Shown one piece after another: positions 1-9,676 of a stretch of DNA of 64,000 nucleotides. Origin of the DNA: Beijerinckiaceae bacterium (lineage in GTDB: Bacteria > Pseudomonadota > Alphaproteobacteria > Rhizobiales > Beijerinckiaceae); assembly GCA_019753285.1 (NCBI GenBank), contig JAIELD010000011.1, forward strand, positions 1 through 64,000, in the 5' to 3' direction. A program made the position numbers and the translations under genes. The notes beneath the pieces were generated by a model that did not search any database, was not told where the DNA came from, and worked only from the letters and a program-made list of their open reading frames with translations. Position 1 is the first letter of the stretch, and every line of letters starts with the position of its first letter.

Positions 1-368
1 GTCTCGCCGCTCCACGGCGCCACTTTTGGCAGATCCACCGCGAGATCGACGATGCCCTCGGCGAACCGGTTGTGGGCCTTGAGGTCGAACGGCAGTTCGC
101 CGGTCAGCGGTTTGCGCAGCACGGCCTTGCCCTTGGCGTCGTTATGCGCCGCGATGATGAGGTCCTCGACGATCTCGCGCTCTGCGGGCTGCAGGAGGCT
201 CTCGTCGATCGAGACGCGCTTCAGCGCGCCCTTGCCGGAGAGCGAGACCCTGACCATGCCGCCGCCGGACTGGCCCTCATAGAGCGCCGCCTCCATCTCG
301 GCCTGCATGTCGGCCATTTTCGCCTGCAGGCCCTGCACCTGCTTCATCATGCCCATGATGTCTTTCAT
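1..368 (-). CDS. ybaB: YbaB/EbfC nucleoid-associated protein, partial, unusual C-terminus
   Basis: YbaB/EbfC proteins are small dimeric DNA-binding proteins, usually encoded right after dnaX and before recR. The first 80 or so residues are typical: start MKDIMGMMKQ, a long N-terminal helix, the SGGGMV turn, then IVEDLIIAAHNDAKGKA. Family members normally finish within about 107 residues on a proline-rich tail ending in KLPF. Here the frame stays open for 122 codons to the window edge. After NDAKGKA (near position 122) it reads VLRKPLTGELPFDLKAHNRF and on, which I do not recognise as YbaB. The N-terminal call is firm. The tail could be a gene fusion, a recombination junction or an assembly join. 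It starts 38 bp downstream of the dnaX stop, so the two probably share a transcript. Confidence 0.75.
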   Translation of the reverse strand, partial: MKDIMGMMKQVQGLQAKMADMQAEMEAALYEGQSGGGMVRVSLSGKGALKRVSIDESLLQPAEREIVEDLIIAAHNDAKGKAVLRKPLTGELPFDLKAHNRFAEGIVDLAVDLPKVAPWSGE

Positions 369-406
369 CGGATGTCCTTATTTAAAAAAAGGGGCTGGCG
401 AGCATC

Positions 407-2284
407 TCAAAGATCGTCGTCCGTGTAGCCTGATTCCGATGGCTCATCCAGATAGGGCGTCTCGTCCTCGCCGGCCTCGGCGGCGGCCGCCTTCTGCTGG
501 ATGTTGACGATCTGCGCGCCGGGAAACTTCTCGAGCACGCTTCTGACAAACGGGTTGGAGCGAATGCCGCGCTCGGCTTCGGCTTGTCGCGCCTGGCTGC
601 GCTCGAAGAGCGTTTCGCCGCCCTCCTCCTGCGAGATCGCGACGGCCCAGCGGATGCCGGTCCATTCATCGAGAGCCTTCTTGATCTTGTTGGCAAGGTC
701 CGGCGCTGCCGTCGGCATGGCCGCGAACTCGAACGTGCCCATCTCGAAGCGCACGGGGCGCACATGGCGTTCGAGCACGATCTTGAGGTCGATCTCGCGC
801 CGCTCCTCCGCGAGCGCCACGAAATCCTCGAGCCGGCGCAGCACGAGCTTCGGCTCGCTCGCAGCGACCATCCTGGCGCTGGCGGGTGCAAGGTTGGTGT
901 GGGTCTCGAACTGGGGGCGCGCTGGCGACGGTGCGAAGCTCTGGATGGATGGCCCGCCGCCGGAGGCCAGCATACGAGATCCGCCGGAGGGCGGCGGCGG
1001 GGGAAGGGCGTTCGCCGGCGCGGCGGGGATGGAACCGCCGTCGCGCAGCAGCCGGATGGCCTCGTCCGGGGTTGGCAGGTCCGCCGCAAAGGCGAGGCGC
1101 ACCAGCAGCATTTCAGCGGCGGCGAGCGGACGCGGCGCAGCCTGCACCTCGGCGAGGCCCTTCAGCAGGATCTGCCAGGCTCGCGTCAGGATGCGCAGCG
1201 GCAGGTCCTTCGCGAAACCGAGCCCGCGCACGCGCTCGACCTCGGTCATGGACGGGTCTTTCGCCGCTTCGGCGACGAGCTTCAGCCGCGTGACGATATG
1301 CACGTATTCGGCAAGGTCCGAGACGATCACGGACGGGTCGGCGCCGTCCTTGTATTGCGCGCCGAGCTCGGCCAGCGCGGATTGGACGTCGCCGCGCATC
1401 AGATGCTCGAAGAGATCGATGACGCGTCCGCGATCGGCGAGGCCGAGCATGGCCCGCACCGTCTCGCCATCGACCTTGCCGGCGCCATGCGCGATCGCCT
1501 GGTCGAGCAGCGACAGCGCGTCGCGCACTGAGCCCTCGGCCGAGCGCGATATGATGCCGAGCGCTTCGGGTTCGGCGTCGACGCCCTCCAGCCGGCAGAT
1601 CTTGGCGAGGTGCTCGGCAAGCATGCCGGCGTCGATCCGGCGCAGATCGAAGCGCTGGCAGCGCGACAGCACGGTGATCGGCACCTTGCGGATTTCGGTC
1701 GTCGCGAACAGGAACTTCACATGCGGCGGCGGCTCCTCCAGCGTCTTCAGAAGGCCGTTGAACGCGGCCTTCGAGAGCATGTGCACCTCGTCGATGATGT
1801 AGACCTTGTTGCGCGCATAGGCCGGCTGGTAGCGCACGCTCTCTATGATCTCGCGGATGTCGTCGATGCCGGTGTGGGAAGCCGCGTCCATCTCGATCAC
1901 GTCGACGTGCCGCCCGTCTATGATCGCCTGGCAATGCCGGCCCGGCACGGCAAGGTCGATGGTCGGGCCGCCGGTGCCGTCCTCGCGCTCATAGTTGAAG
2001 GCGCGGGCGAGGATGCGGGCGGTCGTCGTCTTGCCGACGCCGCGAACGCCCGTGAAGATATAGGCCTGATGCACGCGGCCGACCGCGAAGGCGTTGGCGA
2101 GCGTTCTCACCATCGCCTCCTGGCCGATCAGGTCGTCGAAGATCTGCGGGCGATATTTGCGCGCGAGCACGCGATAGGCCGGTGCGGCCGCCGGCGTCTG
2201 CGGCGCGGAGAAGCCGAACATGCCGGGCTCGGCCGGGCCAGCATCGAGGAGCGTATCTGTCACGCTTGGAAGGGTATCAGCCAT
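407..2284 (-). CDS. dnaX: DNA polymerase III subunits gamma and tau
   Basis: This is the clamp-loader ATPase of the replicative polymerase, 625 residues. It shows the Walker A GVRGVGKTTT (about 79-88), Walker B with IIDEVHML (163-170) and sensor SRC (208-210). A proline-rich linker near 420-450 is followed by a C-terminal tau-like domain. The zinc-binding cysteine cluster usual after Walker A in the family is reduced to a single Cys (GRHCQAI). I recall this from rhizobial DnaX proteins, so it is probably lineage-typical rather than damage. The ATG at 2284 gives a 35-residue Ala/Pro-rich leader before the conserved YRVLARKYRP. An SRP RNA gene lies upstream and ybaB downstream on the same strand, the usual order in this group. 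Confidence 0.97.
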   Translation of the reverse strand: MADTLPSVTDTLLDAGPAEPGMFGFSAPQTPAAAPAYRVLARKYRPQIFDDLIGQEAMVRTLANAFAVGRVHQAYIFTGVRGVGKTTTARILARAFNYEREDGTGGPTIDLAVPGRHCQAIIDGRHVDVIEMDAASHTGIDDIREIIESVRYQPAYARNKVYIIDEVHMLSKAAFNGLLKTLEEPPPHVKFLFATTEIRKVPITVLSRCQRFDLRRIDAGMLAEHLAKICRLEGVDAEPEALGIISRSAEGSVRDALSLLDQAIAHGAGKVDGETVRAMLGLADRGRVIDLFEHLMRGDVQSALAELGAQYKDGADPSVIVSDLAEYVHIVTRLKLVAEAAKDPSMTEVERVRGLGFAKDLPLRILTRAWQILLKGLAEVQAAPRPLAAAEMLLVRLAFAADLPTPDEAIRLLRDGGSIPAAPANALPPPPPSGGSRMLASGGGPSIQSFAPSPARPQFETHTNLAPASARMVAASEPKLVLRRLEDFVALAEERREIDLKIVLERHVRPVRFEMGTFEFAAMPTAAPDLANKIKKALDEWTGIRWAVAISQEEGGETLFERSQARQAEAERGIRSNPFVRSVLEKFPGAQIVNIQQKAAAAEAGEDETPYLDEPSESGYTDDDL

Positions 2285-2445
2285 TCATGACCTCCGCCAC
2301 CGGCCAGGCGGCGCAGCGGTACGTCCGATGCACGATGTCCACCGCCGATGGCGGTTCGGACGATCGGCTCATCGGATGAGCGCCGACGGTGTCGCGATCG
2401 AAAAGAGGGAAATGCGTCAATGCGGCCTACCGCCGGCAAGGCCAT

Positions 2446-2550
2446 GGGTGGGAGGCTGGATCAATAACCCGTCCGTTCTCGTTAGGGCTGCTTCCTTCCG
2501 GACCTGACCCGGTTGGCGAGTGGTGCGTCCACTGCCAACCTCCCGAGCCT
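2446..2550 (-). ncRNA. ffs: Signal recognition particle RNA, small 4.5S type
   Basis: The minus strand carries the nearly invariant SRP domain IV core GGTCAGGTCCGGAAGGAAGC, followed by AGCCC. It is flanked by a GGTTGGC...GCCAACC helix and closed by a terminal helix pairing GGGAGG near 2540 with CCTCCC near 2455. The RNA binds Ffh and targets nascent membrane proteins. It sits in the dnaX-hrcA interval, a common alphaproteobacterial location. The ends are set from the terminal helix and may be off by a few bases. The rest of the 2285-2593 interval shows no other gene. Confidence 0.93.
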
Positions 2551-2593
2551 GATTTAGGATGCGCCGGGCTGCTTGGCAAGTGTCTCCACGGCC

Positions 2594-3664
2594 TCAGCGC
2601 GTCTCCGGCCCCTTGCCCTCCAGCATGCGGCTGACGACCTTGGCGGTGTAATCCACCATCGGCACGATGCGCCCGTAATTGAGCCGCGTCGGGCCGATCA
2701 CGCCGAGCACGCCGACGATCGTCTGGCTGGCGTCCCGGAACGGCGCGGCGATCATCGAGGAGCCCGAGAGCGAGAAGCGCTGGTTCTCCGAGCCGATGAA
2801 GATGCGCACGCCGTCCGCCACCTCGGCGCGGCTCAAAAGCTCGATCACGTCCTTCTGCGTCTCGAGGTCGGAGAACAGCAGCCTGATCCGGTCGAGATCC
2901 TCGATCGCGGTCAGGTCCTGCAGCAGATTGGCCTGCCCGCGCACGATGAGCTGCTGCGTGTCCGCGCCGCCCCAGCTCGCGAGCCCGGCATCGACCATCT
3001 TGGCGGTGAGCTGGTCAAGCTCGCTCTCCATCGTCGCCCGGCTCGTCTCGACATCCTGCTTCACCTCGGCGAGCGTTCGCCCTTTCAGCCTCGCGTTGAG
3101 GTAGTTCGCGGCTTCCGTGAGCGCGGAGGCTGGCAGACCGAGCGGCAGCTTCAGGACGCGGTTCTCGACCGAGCCATCCTCGCCGACGAGCACGACGAGC
3201 GCCTGTGTCGGATCGAGCCGCAGGAATTCGATGTGCTTCAGCCGCTTGTTGGCTTTGGAGGCCATGACGACGCCGGCCCCCTGCGACAGGCCGGAGAGAA
3301 GCTGCGAGGCTTCCTTCAGCACATCCTCGATCGACTGGCTGCGGCCGGCCGCTTTCACCTGCGCGTTGATGAGCGAGCGCTCATCCTGGCCGACATCGCC
3401 GATCTGCAGCAGCGCGTCGACGAAGAACCGGAGTCCGAGATCGGTCGGCAGGCGGCCTGCGCTGGTGTGCGGCGCGTAAAGGAGGCCGAGCGATTCCAGA
3501 TCCGACATCACGTTGCGGACAGAGGCAGCGGAAAGCGTCATCGGCAGCATGCGCGCGATGTTGCGGGAGCCGGCGGGCTCGCCTGAACTCAGATAGGTTT
3601 CGACGATGGCCCGGAAGATTTCGCGCGAGCGTTGATCGAGATCGGAGAGCGCGGATTTTTCCAT
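2594..3664 (-). CDS. hrcA: Heat-inducible transcription repressor HrcA
   Basis: HrcA represses groESL and dnaK-type operons through CIRCE elements and is itself controlled by GroEL. The 356-residue product has the winged-helix N-terminus ([16 protein letters not shown], then [13 protein letters not shown] and the conserved [10 protein letters not shown]) and the central GAF-like domain. The ATG at 3664 is preferred over the in-frame TTG one codon upstream. grpE, the frequent partner of hrcA, is not adjacent; the next genes on this strand are the SRP RNA and dnaX. I see no CIRCE inverted repeat in the 245-bp divergent region shared with rph, so autoregulation through CIRCE is not evident here. 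Confidence 0.96.
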   Translation of the reverse strand: MEKSALSDLDQRSREIFRAIVETYLSSGEPAGSRNIARMLPMTLSAASVRNVMSDLESLGLLYAPHTSAGRLPTDLGLRFFVDALLQIGDVGQDERSLINAQVKAAGRSQSIEDVLKEASQLLSGLSQGAGVVMASKANKRLKHIEFLRLDPTQALVVLVGEDGSVENRVLKLPLGLPASALTEAANYLNARLKGRTLAEVKQDVETSRATMESELDQLTAKMVDAGLASWGGADTQQLIVRGQANLLQDLTAIEDLDRIRLLFSDLETQKDVIELLSRAEVADGVRIFIGSENQRFSLSGSSMIAAPFRDASQTIVGVLGVIGPTRLNYGRIVPMVDYTAKVVSRMLEGKGPETR

Positions 3665-3909
3665 CAATACAATGTTCGACCGTTCCGCTGATGTCTCGTC
3701 TCATTTAGGGGCGAACGCCCTGGTTAATCAAGTTTGCTGCGGCGCTCCGCGACAGGCGTCGCATGTATTGCCGTGTGTGCCTGTCCATCGGCGGAGCAAG
3801 GCGACGCATGCCGCTTGCCTGCGCAGGGCGGTCCGCCTAAAAGCGCTGACTTTCGCGGCAAGCCCGGGCGGGCTTGCGCGACGCTTTCAACAACAGCGGC
3901 GGACCCTTC

Positions 3910-4629
3910 ATGCGACCATCGAAACGCGCACCTGACGAATTGCGCAAGATCAGCCTGGAGCGCGGCGTGGCGCGCTATGCGGAAGGCTCCTGCCTCGTCA
4001 AGTTCGGCGAGACGCATGTGCTTTGCACGGCCTCGCTCGAGGAAAAGGCTCCGGGCTGGCTTCGCGGGCAGGGCAAGGGCTGGGTCACGGCCGAATACGC
4101 GATGCTGCCGCGCGCCACGCATGAGCGCACCCGGCGCGAGGTGACATCGGGCAAGCCGTCCGGACGCACGCAGGAAATCCAGCGCCTCGTCGGGCGCTCG
4201 CTGCGCGCGGTCACGGATTTGACGGCGATCGGCGAGCGCCAGATCACGGTCGATTGCGACGTCATCCAGGCGGATGGCGGCACCCGCACGGCTTCGATCA
4301 CCGGCGCCTGGGTCGCGCTGCATGATTGCATCCAGTGGATGAAGGCCCGCGACATGCTGAAGGGCGCGGGCCCGGCCCTGAAGGACCATGTCGCGGCGGT
4401 GTCCTGCGGCATCTATCAGGGCAAGCCCGTACTCGATCTCGATTATGCCGAGGACAGCGCCGCCGAGACTGACGCCAATTTCGTGATGACCGGCGCTGGC
4501 GGCATCGTCGAGGTGCAGGGCACGGCTGAGGGCGCACCCTTCAGCCAGGCTGAACTGATCGAGCTGCTCGGTCTTGCCGGCGGCGGCATCGCAAAGCTTG
4601 TCGAATTGCAGAAAATGGCGGTCATGTAG
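3910..4629 (+). CDS. rph: Ribonuclease PH
   Basis: RNase PH is a phosphorolytic 3'-5' exoribonuclease that trims tRNA precursors as a hexamer. The 239-residue product begins [12 protein letters not shown], the normal family start, so the ATG at 3910 is chosen over an in-frame ATG at 3874. Conserved blocks include [10 protein letters not shown], the RNA-contacting [18 protein letters not shown] region, and the phosphate-site sequence [19 protein letters not shown]. Length matches the family (about 238). It diverges from hrcA and is followed 2 bp later by rdgB, so the two are probably co-transcribed and translationally linked. Confidence 0.97.
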   Translation: MRPSKRAPDELRKISLERGVARYAEGSCLVKFGETHVLCTASLEEKAPGWLRGQGKGWVTAEYAMLPRATHERTRREVTSGKPSGRTQEIQRLVGRSLRAVTDLTAIGERQITVDCDVIQADGGTRTASITGAWVALHDCIQWMKARDMLKGAGPALKDHVAAVSCGIYQGKPVLDLDYAEDSAAETDANFVMTGAGGIVEVQGTAEGAPFSQAELIELLGLAGGGIAKLVELQKMAVM

Positions 4630-4631
4630 CG

Positions 4632-5282
4632 ATGGGCGCATCCGAGCCATCCTCCCGCCGCCGCTTGACCGGCAAGGTCGTCATCGCGACCCACAACCCC
4701 GGCAAGCTGAAGGAGATGCAGCATCTCCTCGGGCCCTATGGCGTCGAGGCCGTCTCCGCCGGCGAACTCGGCCTCGCCGAACCGGACGAGACCGGGACGA
4801 TGTTCGCCGAGAACGCCGCGATCAAGGCGCACGCCGCCGCCAGAGCCACCGGGCTTCCCGCTTTCGCCGATGATAGCGGCATCGTCGTCCATGCTCTCGA
4901 TGGCGCGCCGGGCCTGTTCTCGGCTCGCTGGGGCGGGCCTTCAAAAGATTTCGCCGCTGCGATGGCGCGCGTCAAACGTGAACTCGACGAGCGCGGCGTG
5001 CCCGCCGAGCAGCGTACGGCGCATTTCGTCTCGGCGCTCGTGATCGCCTGGCCCGATGGCCATGAGGAGCTGTTCGAAGGGCGCGTCCATGGCGCGCTCG
5101 TCCATCCTCCGCGCGGCGCGCAGGGCTTCGGTTACGACCCGATGTTCAGGCCCGACGGACACGAGAGGACGTTCGGCGAGATGAGTGCCGACGAAAAGCA
5201 TGGTTTGCCGCCGCTTGGCTCCGCCCTGTCGCACCGGGCGCGCGCTTTCGTGGCGCTGGCGGATGCCTGTCTTAAACGCTGA
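4632..5282 (+). CDS. rdgB: XTP/dITP (non-canonical purine NTP) pyrophosphatase, RdgB/HAM1 family
   Basis: This enzyme hydrolyses dITP, XTP and related deaminated purine nucleotides to monophosphates, cleaning the nucleotide pool. The hallmark THNPGK motif is at residues 20-25. It is followed by [22 protein letters not shown] with the metal-binding acidic pair, and by GFGYDPMF and SHRARA near the C-terminus. At 216 residues it is near the usual length, with about 13 extra residues before the core. It lies 2 bp after rph and 50 bp before hemW on the same strand, a conserved string in this group of bacteria. Confidence 0.97.
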   Translation: MGASEPSSRRRLTGKVVIATHNPGKLKEMQHLLGPYGVEAVSAGELGLAEPDETGTMFAENAAIKAHAAARATGLPAFADDSGIVVHALDGAPGLFSARWGGPSKDFAAAMARVKRELDERGVPAEQRTAHFVSALVIAWPDGHEELFEGRVHGALVHPPRGAQGFGYDPMFRPDGHERTFGEMSADEKHGLPPLGSALSHRARAFVALADACLKR

Positions 5283-5332
5283 TCTCTCCATTTCACACGC
5301 CATGCGTGACAGCATGGCCGGAACCCGCGATC

Positions 5333-6553
5333 ATGAACGTCAAATCGCTCATCAATCCGCTCACAGCCTATCTGCCGCGCGCCAAAACCGCCGGCGCGCT
5401 GCCGCCCTACGATGCCGGCTTCGGCGTCTACGTCCATTGGCCGTTCTGCCTCGCCAAATGCCCCTATTGCGATTTCAACAGCCATGTCCGGCATGCCAGG
5501 ATCGACGAGCAGCGCTATCTGGAGGCCTTTCGGCGCGAGATCGCCCATATGGCCGCGCTTGCGCCCGGCCGTCGCGTCACCAGCATCTTCATGGGCGGCG
5601 GCACGCCGTCCCTCATGTCGCCGGGCACCGTTGCCGGCATCCTCGACTGCATCGGCGAGAACTGGGAAGTGTCCCCGAAGGTTGAGGTGACGCTGGAGGC
5701 GAACCCCACCAGCGTCGAGGCGGAGCGCTTTCGCGGCTACCGCGCGGCCGGCGTCAACCGCATTTCGATGGGCATCCAGGCGCTCAACGATGCTGATCTC
5801 AAAGCGCTCGGTCGGATGCATACGGTCGAAGAGGCGATGCAGGCGGTCGATACGGCGTCGAAGATCTTCGAGCGCTATTCCTTCGATCTCATCTACGCCC
5901 GCTCGGGCCAGACGCCGGACGCCTGGCGGCGCGAGCTCACCGAGGGCATCGCCCGCGCGGCAGAACACCTCTCGCTGTACCAGTTGACGATCGAGGACGA
6001 GACGCCGTTCAAGAAGCTGCATCAGGCCGGCAAGCTCGTCATCCCCGACGACGATACGGCTCGCATCCTATATGATCTGACACAGGAGGTCTGCGAGCAG
6101 CACGGGATGCCGGCCTACGAAATCTCCAACCACGCCCGCAAGGGCGCGGAATGCCGGCACAACCTCGTCTACTGGCGCTATGGCGAATATGCCGGCATCG
6201 GTCCGGGCGCACATGGACGGCTTGTCACGTCGCGCGGGCGGCGGGCGCTTGCCATTGAGAAAAACCCGGAATGCTGGCTCAACTACGTGGCACGCGACGG
6301 CCACGGCGTGATCGAGGACGAGGCGCTCTCGAGCGAAGCCGAGGGCGACGAGTTCCTGCTGATGGGGCTCCGCCTCGCCGAAGGCATCGATCCGGAGCGC
6401 TATTCGGCCTTGAGCGGACGAACGCTGAACCCGGACAGGCTGGCGACCCTCGTCGCCGAGAAGCTGGTCGAGACGACGGCGGACGGCCGCGTGCGCGTCA
6501 CGCCGCACGGATTTCCGGTGCTCGACGCCGTGGTTGCTGACCTCGCGGCCTGA
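5333..6553 (+). CDS. hemW: Radical SAM heme chaperone HemW (coproporphyrinogen III oxidase-like)
   Basis: HemW is a radical-SAM-fold protein thought to insert heme into target proteins. It is often annotated as oxygen-independent coproporphyrinogen oxidase. The cluster-binding motif CLAKCPYC (Cys39, 43, 46 from this start) has the CX3CX2C spacing, preceded by VYVHWPF. The GGGTPS and EANPTS blocks and the C-terminal HemN-like domain are also present. Length is 406 residues with the ATG at 5333. A GTG at 5306 would add nine residues and cannot be excluded. The conserved rph-rdgB-hemW context supports HemW rather than true HemN. Confidence 0.94.
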   Translation: MNVKSLINPLTAYLPRAKTAGALPPYDAGFGVYVHWPFCLAKCPYCDFNSHVRHARIDEQRYLEAFRREIAHMAALAPGRRVTSIFMGGGTPSLMSPGTVAGILDCIGENWEVSPKVEVTLEANPTSVEAERFRGYRAAGVNRISMGIQALNDADLKALGRMHTVEEAMQAVDTASKIFERYSFDLIYARSGQTPDAWRRELTEGIARAAEHLSLYQLTIEDETPFKKLHQAGKLVIPDDDTARILYDLTQEVCEQHGMPAYEISNHARKGAECRHNLVYWRYGEYAGIGPGAHGRLVTSRGRRALAIEKNPECWLNYVARDGHGVIEDEALSSEAEGDEFLLMGLRLAEGIDPERYSALSGRTLNPDRLATLVAEKLVETTADGRVRVTPHGFPVLDAVVADLAA

Positions 6554-6682
6554 ACTCGCAATCTGTTGCGCGCACCGGCGGAAAAGCCGTGCTCCGTACC
6601 GGAAAAACCGCCTTGCAGGCACTGATTTGCTGCAATTTGTCCAAGATTTGTCCGAGTGCGGTCTTGCGCCACCCTCCGGTTC

Positions 6683-6712
6683 TTGTCACTAATCGACAAG
6701 AAACGGCATAAT
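6683..6712 (+). promoter_or_regulatory. Possible sigma-70 promoter of the dicarboxylate carrier
   Basis: TTGTCA at 6683-6688 and CATAAT at 6707-6712 are 18 bp apart and lie 32 bp upstream of the carrier start codon. The -35 element is part of a small inverted repeat TTGTC-N7-GACAA (6683-6699) that could bind a regulator. This is sequence resemblance only; the rest of the 190-bp gap shows no gene. Confidence 0.4.
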
Positions 6713-6744
6713 GATCAAAAACGAAATCTTGGGGACGAGCGCTC

Positions 6745-8076
6745 ATGCAGGCTGCAGCGGTTAAAACACCTTTCTACAAGCTTCTTTACGTGCAGGTGCT
6801 CGTCGCGATCGTCATCGGCGGCCTTATCGGCTGGCTCAACCCAAAGCTTGGCATCGCGCTCGAGCCGCTTGGCACGCTGTTCATCAAGCTGATCAAGATG
6901 CTGATCGGCCCCATCATCTTCTGCACCATCGTCACCGGCATCGCCGGTGTCTCCAACGCCAAGTCGGTCGGCACGGTCGGCGGTAAGGCAATCCTCTATT
7001 TCGAGATCGTCTCCACCTTCGCGCTCGTCATCGGCGTCGTCGTGGCGAATTTCTTCCAGCCCGGCGCCGGCTTCCAGGCGAAGGCGAGCAGCGCGGCCGA
7101 ACTTGCGACCGCGCAAACCTATATCGACAAGGCGAAGGGCGAGACGACGCTGAAATTCATCAGCGACATCATCCCAGACACCATGGTCGGCGCGTTCACC
7201 AACAAGGACCTCATCCTTCCGATCCTGTTCATCGCGCTGCTCTTCGGCTTCTCGCTGTTGAAGCTCGGCGAAAAGGCGCGTACGGTCCGCAGCCTCGTGG
7301 ATGAAATTTCGCATGTCCTCTTCGGCATGCTCGGCTACATCATGAAGCTCGCGCCGCTCGGCGCGCTTGGGGCCATGGCCTTCACGATCGGCCGTTACGG
7401 CCCGGCCGCGCTCGGCAACCTCTTCGGCCTCATCGCATTGTTCTATCTCACCGCCGCCATCTTCATCTTCGGCGTGCTCGGCACCATTGCCTACATGACC
7501 GGCTTCAACATCTTCAAGCTGCTGCGCTATCTCAAGAGCGAGCTGCTGCTGGTGCTTGGCACCTCTTCATCCGAGAGCGCGCTCGCCCCGCTGATGGACA
7601 AGCTCGAGCGTCTCGGCTGCGAGAAGTCGATCGTGCGCTTCGTGGTGCCGACCGGCTATTCCTTCAACCTTGATGGCACCAACATCTACATCACGCTTGC
7701 CGCGCTGTTCATCGCGCAGGCCTCCGGCGTCAGTCTGTCCTGGGGCGAGCAGGCGCTGCTCCTCGGCGTCGCGATGCTGACCTCGAAGGGCGCGTCCGGC
7801 GTCACGGGCTCGGGCTTCATCGTGCTTGCCGGCACGCTTGCCGCCGTCCATCCGGAGCTCGCCGTCGGCGTCTCCATGGTGTTCGGCATCGACAAGTTCA
7901 TGAGCGAGTGCCGGGCGCTCACCAACATCATCGGCAACAGCGTGGCGGCGATCGTCGTCTCCGCCTGGGAGAACGGGCTCGACCGGGCGCGCATGCACGC
8001 CGCGCTCAATGGCGAACTTCCGGAGCACGACCTCAACAGCTTCGCCGAGGTGGACGCGCCCGCAATGGCAGAGTAG
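6745..8076 (+). CDS. dctA: C4-dicarboxylate:cation symporter, DctA/DAACS family
   Basis: The 443-residue inner-membrane protein matches the dicarboxylate/amino acid:cation symporter family. It has the serine-rich re-entrant loop ([16 protein letters not shown]), the substrate motif [22 protein letters not shown], and the second hairpin [17 protein letters not shown]. Predicted role is proton- or sodium-coupled import of succinate, fumarate and malate. The DctA assignment within the family rests on overall pattern, and a glutamate/aspartate carrier is possible. It stands alone between hemW and a strong terminator. No dctB/dctD two-component genes are adjacent. Confidence 0.9.
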   Translation: MQAAAVKTPFYKLLYVQVLVAIVIGGLIGWLNPKLGIALEPLGTLFIKLIKMLIGPIIFCTIVTGIAGVSNAKSVGTVGGKAILYFEIVSTFALVIGVVVANFFQPGAGFQAKASSAAELATAQTYIDKAKGETTLKFISDIIPDTMVGAFTNKDLILPILFIALLFGFSLLKLGEKARTVRSLVDEISHVLFGMLGYIMKLAPLGALGAMAFTIGRYGPAALGNLFGLIALFYLTAAIFIFGVLGTIAYMTGFNIFKLLRYLKSELLLVLGTSSSESALAPLMDKLERLGCEKSIVRFVVPTGYSFNLDGTNIYITLAALFIAQASGVSLSWGEQALLLGVAMLTSKGASGVTGSGFIVLAGTLAAVHPELAVGVSMVFGIDKFMSECRALTNIIGNSVAAIVVSAWENGLDRARMHAALNGELPEHDLNSFAEVDAPAMAE

Positions 8077-8100
8077 CAACGCGCAACTGGCGTGGAGACG

Positions 8101-8124
8101 GCCCGGCGCTTCGCCGGGCTTTTT
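8101..8124 (+). terminator. Rho-independent terminator after the dicarboxylate carrier
   Basis: A perfect 8-bp stem, GCCCGGCG/CGCCGGGC, with a three-base loop (8109-8111) is followed at once by five T residues. It lies 25 bp past the carrier stop codon and separates it from the acyl-CoA dehydrogenase gene. Confidence 0.9.
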
Positions 8125-8225
8125 CATGCGCTGGCTGCGACACGAAAATCGCTCACGGTTTTGCTGAAACTGTCCTAAACTCATCGGCATTCCATCAGGC
8201 GAAAACGAAAAAGAGGAAGCTTCCC

Positions 8226-9455
8226 ATGGACAATCCAGGCGGCAACACGGCCCCGAAGCTGAAGAGCCATTCGACGAAATCCGAGTTCGTATGGGCCGAT
8301 CCCTTCCTGCTCGAAGATCAGCTCGGCGAGGATGAGCGCCTGATCCGCGACAGCGCCGAGGCCTATGCCCAGTCCCGCCTCCTGCCGCGCGCCATCGAAG
8401 CCTATGCCAATGAGAACACCGACCGCGCCATCTTCAACGAGATGGGCGAGCTTGGCCTGCTCGGCGTGACAGTGCCGGAGGAATATGGCGGGGCCGGCGC
8501 CGGCTACGTCTCCTACGGCCTTGTCGCCCGCGCGGTCGAGCGCGTCGATTCGGGCTACCGCTCGATGATGAGCGTGCAATCCTCGCTCGTCATGTATCCG
8601 ATCTACGCCTATGGCGACGAGACGCAGCGCAAGACCTATTTGCCGAAACTCGCAAGTGGCGAATGGGTCGGCTGCTTCGGCCTCACCGAGCCCGATGCCG
8701 GCTCGGACCCCGCAGGCATGAAGACCCGCGCCGAGAAGGTTGCCGACGGCTACCGCCTCACCGGCTCCAAGATGTGGATCTCCAACAGCCCGATTGCCGA
8801 TGTGTTCGTCGTCTGGGCGAAGTCCGCCGCGCACAACAACGAGATTCGCGGCTTCATCCTGACAAAGGGCATGAAGGGCCTTTCCGCGCCGAAGATCGCC
8901 GGCAAGCTCTCGCTGCGCGCCTCGATCACCGGCGAGATCGTGATGGACGGCGTGATCGTGCCCGAAGAAAACCTGCTGCCGAACGTCTCGGGCCTCAAGG
9001 GCCCGTTCGGCTGCCTCAACCGTGCGCGCTACGGCATCAGCTGGGGCGTAATGGGCGCGGCGGAGGATTGCTGGCACCGCGCGCGCGGCTACACGCTGGA
9101 CCGCAAGCAGTTCGGCCGCCCGCTCGCCGCGACGCAACTCGTCCAGAAGAAGCTCGCCGACATGCAGACCGAGATCGCGCTTGGCCTGCAGGCCTCGCTC
9201 CGCGTCGGCCGCCTGTTCGACGAGGGCAAGGTCGCGCCCGAGATGATCTCGATCGTCAAGCGCAACAATTGCGGCAAGGCGCTCGACATTGCGCGACAGG
9301 CCCGCGACATGCACGGCGGCAACGGCATCGCCGGCGAATACCATGTGATGCGCCACATGCAGAACCTCGAGACGGTCAACACCTATGAGGGCACGCATGA
9401 CGTGCACGCGCTGATCCTCGGCCGTGCAATCACCGGCATCCAGGCGTTCTTCTAG
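8226..9455 (+). CDS. gcdH: Glutaryl-CoA dehydrogenase
   Basis: This FAD enzyme oxidatively decarboxylates glutaryl-CoA to crotonyl-CoA, passing electrons to electron-transfer flavoprotein. The 409-residue product has the acyl-CoA dehydrogenase blocks [14 protein letters not shown] and [18 protein letters not shown]. The C-terminal [19 protein letters not shown] carries the catalytic Glu, and the overall sequence is of GcdH type. The ATG at 8226 follows a purine-rich AAGAGGAAGC ribosome site; an in-frame extension upstream runs through the terminator and is not coding. Besides lysine and tryptophan breakdown, glutaryl-CoA is the expected end of the reductive nicotinate route encoded from 14 kb onward. 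That link is inference. Confidence 0.93.
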   Translation: MDNPGGNTAPKLKSHSTKSEFVWADPFLLEDQLGEDERLIRDSAEAYAQSRLLPRAIEAYANENTDRAIFNEMGELGLLGVTVPEEYGGAGAGYVSYGLVARAVERVDSGYRSMMSVQSSLVMYPIYAYGDETQRKTYLPKLASGEWVGCFGLTEPDAGSDPAGMKTRAEKVADGYRLTGSKMWISNSPIADVFVVWAKSAAHNNEIRGFILTKGMKGLSAPKIAGKLSLRASITGEIVMDGVIVPEENLLPNVSGLKGPFGCLNRARYGISWGVMGAAEDCWHRARGYTLDRKQFGRPLAATQLVQKKLADMQTEIALGLQASLRVGRLFDEGKVAPEMISIVKRNNCGKALDIARQARDMHGGNGIAGEYHVMRHMQNLETVNTYEGTHDVHALILGRAITGIQAFF

Positions 9456-9460
9456 TCTCG

Positions 9461-9600
9461 GCCGCCCCACCCGGCCCTGCGGGCCACCCTCCCCTCGCGG
9501 GGAGGGAGTGTTCGCGTCCCATCCTGCAAGCGAAGCGGGCTCGATAGTCCCTCCCCGTGAGGGGAGGGTGGCTCGGCGCAGCCGAGGCGGGTGGGGCGGC
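9461..9600. repeat. 140-bp nested inverted repeat (dispersed intergenic element type)
   Basis: The outer arms GCCGCCCCACCCG (9461-9473) and CGGGTGGGGCGGC (9588-9600) are perfect inverted repeats. Inner arms around CCACCCTCCCCTCGCGGGGA (9482-9505) and its complement (9567 and before) pair with about one mismatch. Each inner arm is itself a hairpin. GC-rich palindromic elements of this style are scattered between genes in many Hyphomicrobiales. It fills most of the 220-bp gap before hisS and contains no gene. Confidence 0.8.
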
Positions 9601-9676
9601 GTGGCTTGCCCTTGCTCCCTTGCCTGCCGCGCGCTACCACGCTCGTCTCTATCTCTCTGCGTTTGAAAGCTTTCCC

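Noticed and set aside
3665-3909. CIRCE element expected near hrcA
   Set aside because: I looked for TTAGCACTC-N9-GAGTGCTAA in the hrcA-rph gap and found nothing close.
6617-6632. Sigma-54-like -24/-12 sequence before the dicarboxylate carrier
   Set aside because: AGGCACTGATTTGCT resembles TGGCAC-N5-TTGC but the GG-GC spacing is one base short, which normally abolishes activity, and no dctBD genes are adjacent.
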